Assembly: GCF_028453695.1 (NCBI RefSeq) | Contig: NC_135776.1 | Location: 17,182,663 to 17,246,662, forward strand | Direction: 5' to 3' | From: Augochlora pura | Lineage: Eukaryota; Arthropoda; Insecta; Hymenoptera; Halictidae | DNA: 64,000 bases | Shown here: piece by piece, positions 11,206 through 20,332 of the stretch | Numbering within the stretch: position 1 is the stretch's first letter | Layout: each line of letters starts with the position of its first letter | The notes under the pieces: model-generated | The model's input: the letters and a program-made list of their open reading frames with translations, nothing else | What the model was told of the DNA's origin: nothing | Databases searched by the model: none | Program-made: the position numbers and the translations under genes

Positions 11206-12328
11206 ATTACTCCGCGACCGACTCCGAGAAATCCGCGCGAATCTGTCGCCGATCTTTCCGCGTTAGTTTGTTGCTCTACAGTTTATTCATTGCTTTGTTG
11301 ACTCGGCCCCCCACCGTAGACCGGGTAATTCGATTACCAGGTGGTCCGAGTGTTCACGGTACACCCGTTTAATAGGTTGTGTACACGGCCAACGACAGTC
11401 TAAACGCTCCGGCATGATAACTTTCTTCCGGAGCGGTCGCATTGCCGCGCCGCCTCGCAGTCGTTTCGCGCGGTCTACTCGTAAATCGTATTAGCATGAC
11501 ACCGGGGCAAAAACTTCGCCCGCGATAGGTACACGGGGCACTCGCGAGCGAGCCGTTTCCAGCCCTCTAAATGGATAATGAGCATTAAATCACTCGCTAA
11601 ATGTTACGCACCGGGCAACGCGACCGTGGACCGCCGTAATTGCTCGTTCGGTTTGACCGATGGAACCGATCGGAACCCGGCTACTATCGACCGTAAACAC
11701 GCTTGTACGTTCGACCGATCGATTACCGAACGATTTTTACCCGGATACTTTCGCTGGCGGATCGGCCACTGATTTTGATTACGCCGGAAGTCGATGGGAA
11801 TCAATGATGACTTTTCACCCGGGTCTTGTCGACGTCTATCTCGTTTTTTATCTGTTTCTATTTTTCTATAGTGATTAATAGTAGTATTAGGACGACTTTT
11901 AGAAGGTAAGAGTGTTTTTTAGAGACTAGATTATTTAAATTTTGTTTAGGTGATGGAGGGACTAGTTTATTAGATAATGAGTAAATTACTTTGTTACGAT
12001 TTTACTATTTTTTTGGATGACAAAGAGAAATAAATTCTGTCATCTGTTAACTTTCTTCATTTTTAATATTAATTCATATAATAAATCATTTATTTTAATA
12101 TTATTTTTAATAATAAATCATTGTAAATATAATTCTGTAACTGTAACACTGTATACGTAAATTGTATAAATTATCTCATTGTTATTAATTATCTCAAAGA
12201 CCTTATATAATTTTATATATAATTATATAATTTTATATATAATTAAAAAAATGAAAAATCTAAAATTATTTTGTGAATTGTTGACATATTATTACGTAAC
12301 ATGGAAGCTACACGGGCCCATAGAGGGT
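11206..12328. other. Non-coding stretch left of the second pigs exon
   Basis: GC-rich to about 11830, then AT-rich. Nothing recognisable. Confidence 0.5.
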
Positions 12329-12356
12329 TAAAATGGCTTCGAGTGCAAAGGGTTAA
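12329..12356. mobile_element. Terminal fragment of a CCCTTTGC-type TTAA element
   Basis: It reads gggttaaaatggcttcgagtgcaaagggTTAA over the last 30 bases and lies 71 bases inside the intron from the pigs donor at 12427. Confidence 0.6.
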
Positions 12357-12427
12357 ATGTTCCAAGGCCCTGGAAACCTTGTAAAAAAGAATTGTAAGAG
12401 CTTTGAAATAAGAAGCAGGGGACTCAC

Positions 12428-12952
12428 CATTTCGTCGAGGCTCTTGAGATCGTTGGTGACGATCTGCGGCTGCGGTCCGTAGATGAGGCACGGCTCCTCC
12501 TGGTGCATGTCGGCGTACTCGTCGTCGCTCTCCTCGTTCCCGGAGCTACCGTGCGCCCCGTTCGCCGCCTTGTTCTCGGCGGCGATCTCCCTATCAATTT
12601 GCCTCTCCATCTGCACGAGCATCGGCGCGAGCATGCCGAATTTCGCGCCCCTTCTTGCCACCTCGAGCAGACAGAGGATCACGTGGCGCTCGTTCTTACG
12701 CATGATCAGGTCGTCGGTCTCGAAGAGCAGGCACTCGATGATGCCGAGGCTGTTCCGGCACCAGCCGATGAAATTCGAGACGTTGTCGCGGGCGAAGAAC
12801 GTGCCGGCCTTCGCGTTCGGCAGGAAGGCCACGTCGTTCAGCTGGCTCATCGGCAACGCCAGCGACGAGGTTATCGAGCGTGTCATCGAGATCTTGCGGG
12901 CCTGACGGCGGGCCACGTACTCCGCCGCCGACTTTCGCACGTTGTTCGCGTG
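12428..12952 (-). CDS. pigs: Gas2-like protein pickled eggs, second coding exon (rest of CH domain and acidic linker)
   Basis: This 525-base exon encodes 175 residues (residues 58-232 of the joined protein) in phase 0 at both ends. The acceptor is gatttccag|CAC and the donor ATG|GTGAGT at 12428/12427. It carries the diagnostic Gas2 CH core: GTFFARDNVSNFIGWCR (about residues 107-123), CLLFETDDLI (131-140) and ILCLLEVARRGAKFG (149-163). A basic insert, ARRQARKISMTR, precedes the core. After the CH domain come the helical stretch MLVQMERQIDREI and an acidic, probably disordered linker around EESDDEYADMHQEE (about 191-210), ending at NDLKSLDEM. In the family the GAR domain follows, but it was not found to the left, so the product here is 3' incomplete. 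The antisense frames over this exon are shadows. Confidence 0.92.
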
Positions 12953-13167
12953 CTGGAAATCAAAACCAGATGATCGGTTAATCGAGACCGAACGAGACAA
13001 ATTCGAGAGATCGAATCGCGAGATCGTTTGACACGAGATCGATTGACAGCGCGAGCCGATTCGATATCCAAATATCCCGGTTAAGATACCATAGACCTCC
13101 TTTTAATAGTATAACAGCCTCCCTTTTGAAAAATTTATTTAATAACAGAAACAATATCAGAGAGGTT

Positions 13168-13445
13168 CCTGAGGTCATTTGCAACAATTTTTTCCTTTAC
13201 AACAATTTTCTCCGAGGAGTCGTTAACGAGTTATTAACGAAAAGCTTTGACCAATGAGATTCGAGCTTGACTGGTGCGTGACGGTATAGTCAAAGCGTGC
13301 AACGCCTAGTTCTACTGATTGGCTCGACTGCCAAGCGTCAAGGGAGCTCGCCTCTTATTGGTCACTGTTTTTCGTTAATATCTTGTTAACGATGCATCGG
13401 AGAACATTTTTGTAAAGGAAAAAGTTTCTGCAAATGATCTCAGGA
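13168..13445. mobile_element. Foldback element, copy 1
   Basis: Two arms of about 90 bases form an imperfect inverted repeat. The left arm starts cctgaggtcatttgcaac and includes ttttcctttac and gtcgttaacgag; the right arm is its reverse complement, ending gcaaatgatctcagg. A centre containing gattggctcgactgcc separates them. There is no coding capacity. Confidence 0.75.
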
Positions 13446-15422
13446 ATCTTTTAGTGTTGTATAAGGTGTGGTATACGTATACGACGTCACAAGTATCTTC
13501 GCTAATTTTAAGAAATCTTAGCGAATCATGTATAGACAATTTTTGTATAATATAGACAATTTTCTACTTCTTTTTATTATTTACTATTATGCTGTCGTGT
13601 TCTTATTATTTACTATTATGCTGTCATGTTCTTATTATTTACTGTGTTACTGTTACTATTATTTTATCAACGCTTAAGGGGTCGTACATTATTTCGCGTA
13701 GGCTTATTTCAAGCTAATCTTCTCGTTTAAAAATGAAAAATAAATATATATACAAGAAATTAATAATCTACGTAATTATTAACCTTATAACTAATATATT
13801 ACAAAGGCAGTTTTTAAAATATGTTTAGTAATTCTTTAGTGTGTGATATTTTTATTCCTTCGTATATTGAAAAATGGGAAATAAATCTCTTGAGCGGTCA
13901 TTTAAGTACTAATACCGGATTGTTAAATTTATATGAAATATTTATTTATCCTACCCACTACAATATTTAAGAATTAACGATACATGGACAAAAATAAATT
14001 TCAATTTAACAAATATCAATAGACATATATAATTTATAGATTAACTTCCAAATCTTTGAAGTTTGAGACGACATTACAAGACAATTGATCGTTTTCAAAC
14101 AGAAACTCTGCGAATTCGTTCGCCAACGCGATATCTCTACGAAAACGGTGTGAAATCGAGAGGTAGAGCTATTTTTGAGTAAATAATCGGTGAAAATCGC
14201 TGCGAGAGAAGTTCGAGCGTGGTAGAAAGTGGCCGGCTCGAATTTTCCATCGGGTAATTAGCGTTCTCGGACACATCTCTAACAAGAATCTCGGGTCGCC
14301 GCGCGGCTGACATTCTCCGGTCCGCGCGTTGCACGACCGATCGCGGCTGGTACGCTGGCGCTGATTAAAGAGTCAAACAGACGCCGATAGCATCTTAACA
14401 CCCGCGACGCTAATTGTTCCATTAATAATAAGCGGTGTGCGCGCCGGGGCCGTAGGGAGGGCCCGCGATAAATAGCGCGAGTCGCGCGCGACGACGACGA
14501 CGACCGAGCAAACGCCGTGTGACCGCGCGCGATGCACTTTTATTATCATCGGCCGGGGCCCCGCTTAAGCAACTTGCACCGGTGATAATTGGATATCGAG
14601 AGTGATGTAAATGAGCCGCGCCGTTCCGTCAGCGTCTAATAACAGGTTCTCGACCGAGCACCGCGCGCGCGCGCGCGCTCGTTTGACACCGGCCGTCGGA
14701 TCTGTTATTTTCCGTCGCGGTTAACGGCGCCTGCCATTTTTTCATCTATTCGAAACACTCGTATCGAAGCTAGGGATCGTTCTAGACCCCACCGTCGGAC
14801 ACGGCGCCGATCGAGCGCCGAAAACAAAAGAGCCTCGCGAGCGGAAATCGCGAGATCGACGACGGCTGAACTTAGACGCACAAGGATACGGATCGAGAAA
14901 TGCAGTGGGATTTTTTGAAAAAATGTAAAATGATTCGTATCGATATCTAGTTAATAAACCTTGCTTTTCTAACAGAGTTTAATAAACATTATAGTTGTTA
15001 TAAGTTGTTGATATTTTAAAAGAGCAGTATTTCACATCAAAAGAACTTGGTTCTCTTTAATGTGGTACCTTGGCGATTTCGTTCGATATTTATAATAGGA
15101 TTTATTTTTAAAATATTTAGTACACTCGAGAGCGAGTCTTGGAATGAAAGAATATCGTTTACAATTTAAAGGAAATAATTTACAATTGTTTTACATTTAA
15201 AATATTAAACGAAAAAGTTAAAAAATGAATGCATTGATTCTCTTCTTATTCCAAGTAATAATAAAATTGTAACAAAGTGGTATTTATTTACGAAATGTCC
15301 CAGATCCTTTAAACATTTCAGAAGCGTCGATAAAGTTCTTGGTAAATCCTCGTGCCTCATTCCCGCGAAACCAACTCTAATCGTCCGACGAAGAAGACTA
15401 CGGGTCTCTCGGGACCCTTTTC
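13446..15422. other. Non-coding intron stretch
   Basis: AT-rich to about 14090, GC-rich at 14100-14900 with short GAC and GC dinucleotide runs (14490-14505 and 14664-14680), then AT-rich again. No exon was recognised. Confidence 0.5.
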
Positions 15423-15423
15423 G

Positions 15424-15448
15424 CCCCCCCCCCCCCCCCCCCCCCCCC
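15424..15448. repeat. Run of 25 C
   Basis: Uninterrupted cytosines preceded by ttcg. Similar runs occur at 54950-54964 (15 C), 60094-60123 (30 C) and 60380-60392 (13 C), and 13 G at 40804-40816. Exact lengths may be unreliable. Confidence 0.9.
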
Positions 15449-16029
15449 GCGGCATGACAGCACCATGGACCGAGGCCGTGGTTATTCTTTTTTAATTCAC
15501 CCCCCGAATCATCCGACCCGATATGAATCACGATGTTTGCCTTTTTATTTGATCCATTAAGCCCGGTCCGATTTATTGCCGGCCGTCGACTGACTTACAC
15601 GCGCCGGGCAACCCTATCTCTCGACCATTTTGTGTACACGAGCTGTTTACACGGGAATTCGATCAATGGGGCGATTCTTGCATTCTGCGGGCCCGGCGAG
15701 CGCGCGCGTCTCCCCGGCCCCACATCATTCGATCCGACCTTGGCAAATATTTTCATTCGTGCCGCCGAAAAAAAGAGTGTATATGTATCGTCCAGATGGG
15801 TATACAGCCTGGTCAAACAATCGGACCTTCTCTTGCGTCGACGCGCGCGTTTTACCGTTTTCTCTTCCGTTCGACGATCGGGAACAACGAGCGCAGTCAC
15901 GGGGATGCAGGCGCGCTACGGTTGTTTCGATTTGCGTAGTGGAACTGTCCGTGCGACGATTTATATGCAGGATCTAAAAGGACTCGCTTTTTAAAAGGAG
16001 TTGAACAGCCGTGTATTTATTCTATTGAG
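15449..16029. other. GC-rich non-coding block
   Basis: Overlapping open frames of about 100-150 residues occur on both strands, but no protein family was recognised. The block ends next to the hairpin array. Confidence 0.45.
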
Positions 16030-16283
16030 TTGGAAACTATGAAACGGGCGCCGCAACTCAACACAGAATAAACAAAAACGCCCGTTTCATAGTTTCCAAC
16101 CTAATATTTGGTATATCATATTTGGAAACTATGAAACGGGCGCCGCAGCTGAATGCAGACCAAACAAAAACGCCCGTTTCATAGTTTCCAATCTAATATT
16201 TGGTATATAATATTTGGAAACTATGAAACGGGCGCCGCAGCTGAATGCAGACTAAACAAAAACGCCCGTTTCATAGTTTCCAA
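16030..16283. repeat. Tandem array of three 92-bp hairpin units
   Basis: Each unit has a perfect 21-base inverted repeat (TTGGAAACTATGAAACGGGCG). Arms lie at 16030-16050/16079-16099, 16122-16142/16171-16191 and 16214-16234/16263-16283. The loop is 28 bases (ccgcagctgaatgcagac, then aaacaaaaa), and units are separated by 22 bases (ctaatatttggtatat). Units 2 and 3 are almost identical; unit 1 differs mainly in the loop. Confidence 0.93.
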
Positions 16284-16448
16284 CCTAATGCAACGATTTT
16301 ATCAAACTTGTGTATTTAAAATGGGAACTTGTCCGTTTTATTTAATGTTCGCAAATGCCATGGGTAGATTTCTAGGTTCGAATCGGGTAATTTGAATCGT
16401 TCTGACTCGCGTGAGTCAGAAAGACCAACGACTTTAGTCAACGGTGTG

Positions 16449-16563
16449 TTAAAACTTTGGCAACCAGGCACTTGACCGTAAAAATTTAGCTCAATGTTAC
16501 ATTTTCGTTTCTATTTTAATTTGATTAATTTTATTAATCGCGAAATTTTTATTAAAAATAAAA
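16449..16563. mobile_element. Partial CACTTTACCGACC-type TTAA element
   Basis: A decayed TTAAaACTTTgGCaACC end is followed by tttagctcaatgttacattt and tcgtttctatttt, which match the complete copy at 17287-17496. The right end is missing. Confidence 0.6.
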
Positions 16564-17286
16564 ACTTGTTAAAAATTGACCTGTTCGAATTTAATCTAAA
16601 AAGACGCCGTTACTTTCTCGGTTCTCCTAATATCTAACAGCTCCGGATTTTCATTAGAGCGGATTTCCATTTAGCGCGTTACAACTACACAGCGTTGTAA
16701 CCCTAGTACCCGGTGCACAACGGAACTAGATTTTTATCGACACGTGCGGTTTCCACCGCATCCACGAGAAGGCTCTCACAGTTTTCAACCGGAGACGGGA
16801 GGCGACGACGGAAATTGCGCGCGGCACGCCGGTTTTATAAATAGCAGGAAGGATAAAAGGAAGAGAAGTGAGAAGAGAAAAAGGAAACGCACCGAGGATC
16901 GGCGATCGGAGATAACGGCTGTATAGAGAACGGCTCCGGGAGCTCGCGAAATTTAATATACATTTTTTCCCTCGGCTAATTCAGCCGCCACGGGGTCAGT
17001 GTCGCGCGAGCGGATCGTTGCCTCCTCGTCTCGCTTTCACTGTGCCAACGTCGCGCCGAGGAGACTTTAGACTTCTCGAGATCGTCCGACACTTTTACAA
17101 CCTTTGAACGGTTGTTATGTTACTTCTTCTTTTTACGATATTTGTTTAGATTGTTCTATTTTGTTGAGGAGTGTTTTATTGGTAAGAAATAATCGGTATA
17201 AGTAAAGCGAGTGATGATATACCTTAAACTTGCATTATAATAACGAGGACTTGTGAGCAACATTTATAATTTAATAACTATGATTG
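16564..17286. other. Non-coding intron stretch
   Basis: Mixed composition with a GC-richer part at 16670-17060. Nothing recognised. Confidence 0.5.
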
Positions 17287-17496
17287 TTAACACTTTACCG
17301 ACCCATCGTTAACATTTAGCTAAATGTTACATTTTCGTTTCTATTTTGATTTTATTTAGTTCATCAATCGCGAGAGATGTTTAATTTTTTAGAAAATTAT
17401 ACAGTAATATTGAAGCTTACGATAGTATAATCTAAGACATTTATCTTAATAATTGCTATTGAATTTATTGGTTACTACCGGTCGGTAAAGTATTAA
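17287..17496. mobile_element. Complete TTAA element with CACTTTACCGACC termini (210 bp)
   Basis: The ends are TTAACACTTTACCGACC and GGTCGGTAAAGTATTAA. The inverted termini match for 17 bases with one difference. There is no coding capacity. Confidence 0.8.
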
Positions 17497-17690
17497 CAGT
17501 TTTATTAAATTAAGATAAAATTTGCTTCTTCTGTCATTAAAGTCTGTGAATGAAATTAAATGAAGAAGATCAGGAAATAAAGATCGTATCGTTTCATTGA
17601 GGAAGTTATTAAGGATGAAGAAGTGCTAATGAACGGAAGAAATTATAGTTTAAAAGGTTAAATTACTATTTATTAATTTTTAATTTTGAA

Positions 17691-17801
17691 CGAATGATTT
17701 TCCGTCCTTTTTGCGGTCACGTAAGATGATACAAAACCTCAAGAAATAATCGATTCCTTAGAGTCGACAATGGCAAAAGATAATGGGCGTATCCGACACT
17801 G
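17691..17801 (+). repeat. Dispersed duplicated block, copy 1
   Basis: It matches 44131-44284 on the same strand. The first part shares cgaa.gattttccgtcc, and the last 60 bases share aaataatcgattc, gagtcgacaatggc and gcgtatccgacactg. This copy lacks an internal segment of about 40 bases. Confidence 0.75.
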
Positions 17802-17945
17802 CAATTTCATTGGCTCGACCGCTTAGCGCCAAAAGATCTCGCCTCTGATTGGTCACTGTTCTTCGTCAATATCTCGTAAACAAAGCTACGAATTAACTTT
17901 TCGCAAAGGAAAAAGATGCTTCAAATTACTTCAGGAATACTCCAT
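17802..17945. mobile_element. Foldback element, copy 2 (right half)
   Basis: It matches the centre and right arm of the copy at 13168-13445: attggctcgacc, gattggtcactgtt, cgtcaatatctcgt and gcaaaggaaaaag. The left arm is replaced by the duplicated block at 17691-17801. Confidence 0.65.
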
Positions 17946-19144
17946 TTCCGAATTGTTAAACATTTTTTCCACACACTGTATATGTTTCTATATTCCACCA
18001 CCAAAATCTGTCATCTAAATTACTTGTAAACTATTCCATCTACAGAAAAATGTTTCATACAAAAATTGAACAGTATAAAATGCACTATACACTAAGATAA
18101 TTAATTAATTTTTTTCTGTCGCTTTTCCATCGAAATTTAATAGTAACTTCCAATTTTTCAAATCTCATTATATAAAATTTGCTTCTAATACTCTTAAAAT
18201 GCTTACTATATAAATTTACTATATAAAACTAAGTAAAATATTATTATGATATTTAACAATATAGTAATTGCTAATTGTGAACCAAATAATAAAAATCTCC
18301 TCTTCCCCGAATTCTCAATTTTTATATAATAACGCAAACTAACGTCAATTGCTTAGATATAACAATTTGCGAGGTTCTCGCAAAGTCCAAAGAAATTGAG
18401 AAACAAAATTACAGTTAGAAAGTTAAAATTTACCGATCGACAAAGCTGCGGTGAAAAAGAAGAAAGTTGCATCGAAACCGTCGTTAACGGCGTCGAATGA
18501 ATTTTGCAGTCGGCAAGCTTTCGAGGCCGTCGACGAGAAAGAAAGTCCGCGGCCGTCGTGGTAGCGCCTAAAAATGAACTTCCGCGCCGCGGCAATAACT
18601 AATAATTGAATAATGGACGGCTCGTAGCGAGCTGGTTTTACAGCGGAACAGACAACCGGTATGTGTGCACGTAAGTGTGATTCACGACGAGTATCTGCCA
18701 CCGCCGCTGTTAATCTGGCCGGGCGACTTGATAACATAGTTAAAGAGGTCAGCCCGCAGACGCCGATCGATTGTTCCGTAATTTTTCATTTCCTGTCCCG
18801 ATACGCTACCATGAATTTCAACGCCGTGCCGCGTCGAAGACGTTACAACAACGGGACCCCTTAACCCTTCCGAGAAACCAATATAACCGTACGATTCTAT
18901 CCGTTACGACCGATACGAATTCGAAACGAAACGACTATACGCACTATACCATGTACGGACTGTAGCGTAGAAATGCTACACCGTGGAACATATGGTAACG
19001 CTTTATGGAAATTTATGTCTCGCCGATGCCGAGGACTTTTTATAGTCAAAGCGAAGAATTTCAACTCTTTGCTGTCGTAGCTAGTTTAATTCGAAATGTT
19101 AAATATATTCTCTGTTATATTGTATTTCTATTTTATATGATTTA
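17946..19144. other. Non-coding intron stretch
   Basis: AT-rich to about 18420, GC-rich from 18430 to 19000. A decayed element end (caactctttgctgtcgtag) lies near 19064. No gene. Confidence 0.5.
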
Positions 19145-19356
19145 TTAACCCTTTGCGGTCGGAGCCATTTTAACTCAAATCCAAAATATTCTCCCAAACT
19201 TGTAGCGTTCCCATTTTATAGAACCCGATGCATTCTCCACATTATGCAATTGAATTTTACGGTTCGTGCAACAGTTAATAGGTTCCTAACAATTTTTTGA
19301 ATACGGATAATCTTGGCAAAAATTATTTTGAAACGTGGCATGATAATTTCATGCGG
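19145..19356. mobile_element. Uninterrupted TTAA element A (right end decayed)
   Basis: It starts TTAACCCTTTGCGGTCGGAG. It shows the two internal TTAA sites (catTTTAActca and cagTTAATAGG) that are occupied in the copy at 7222-7971. Homology fades after cgtggcatgataatttc. Confidence 0.75.
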
Positions 19357-19604
19357 TGTTGTATGTCATTTGTTGTCATATATAGTCGTGTCAATTTGTT
19401 GTATTTCTATTTTATACGATTTATTAATATTTATTCGTATGAAGTTGGAGCTATAGTAAAGTACAATGCTTGCGGTGATAAACACTTTATCGACCGATAT
19501 CCTATAAATCGGCTTTATATCATGGCAACCAATCATTTATTACCTATGCAATCTTATCTCTCTGAGCTACTGTATTATAATATAATTTGATCAATTTTAG
19601 CTGA

Positions 19605-20332
19605 TTAACCCTTTCGTTATCAGCGCTGAATATAATCGGCGTCCAGACGACTTGCTTCGTGTACGGATTGCGAACAGTATTTATGTAATACGAAAATTTA
19701 TTTTAACAATGAACGTTCCGCCGGGCTTATATAGAATACTATATAAATATAATATACATAATATAATAGAATACAATACAATAAAATAGAATACTATACG
19801 ATAAAATACAATACACCACAATATAATGTACAACACAATATAGTATAATGTAATATCATATAATATAATGTAATGTAGTCTAGACTAATCTACTATAATA
19901 TAATTTAGTATAGTGTAATATAGTATAGTACAGTAGTGAAGCTTGTTCTTTAACTCTTTCAGTATTGAATTAAATAGAAAAGAATAGTAGATGAAATATA
20001 TAACAATATATATATTATTCATTACATAATATGATAATATAATATAATGTAGTGTAGTCTAGTCTAATATAATATAGTATAGTATAGTAGTGAAACTTGT
20101 TCTTTAACCCCTTTGTTGTTGAACTAAATGGAGGATAATAATAGATGGAATATATATATACAATATTCAGTCATTATGCAAAACAATAATATAATATCAT
20201 GTAATGTAATGTAACATAGTATGACAATGTTGTATAATATTACATAACATAATATAATGCGATATAAAACAATAATTGACCAGTTCCGTGGCATCACACC
20301 ACCGAAGCGAGCTGCCGCAACAGAAGGGTTAA
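19605..20332. mobile_element. Probable long TTAA element with AT-rich interior (728 bp)
   Basis: The left end is TTAACCCTTTCGTTATCAGC and the right end GCCGCAACAGAAGGGTTAA, an imperfect inverted match. The interior is dominated by reiterated ataatataat and tagtatag sequence. It could instead be two separate element ends around a microsatellite. Confidence 0.5.

Larger units (their letters stand above)
1..12427 (-). other. pigs: Downstream intron of pigs (left part of the window)
   Basis: The donor GTGAGT at 12427 opens an intron that runs leftwards past the window edge. I looked for the GAR domain, expected to follow SLDEM, on the minus strand and did not recognise it. A short exon could have been missed. 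The stretch contains TTAA elements, a purine tract, minisatellites and one N gap. Confidence 0.6.

Noticed and set aside
12483..12973. Plus-strand frames of 140-156 residues over the second pigs exon
   Set aside because: Antisense shadows of a strongly conserved minus-strand CH-domain exon.
15533..15994. 153-residue plus-strand frame in a GC-rich block
   Set aside because: Overlapped by other open frames on both strands, with no family resemblance and no splice or promoter context.
16030..16283. CRISPR-like regular repeat
   Set aside because: Three units with invariant spacers in an animal genome form a tandem repeat; there are no variable spacers and no cas genes.
16366..16390. ggttcgaatcgggta, resembling a tRNA T-arm
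   Set aside because: No acceptor stem, D-arm or anticodon arm can be folded around it. The similar gagttcgaatcgcgg at 1040 also fails.
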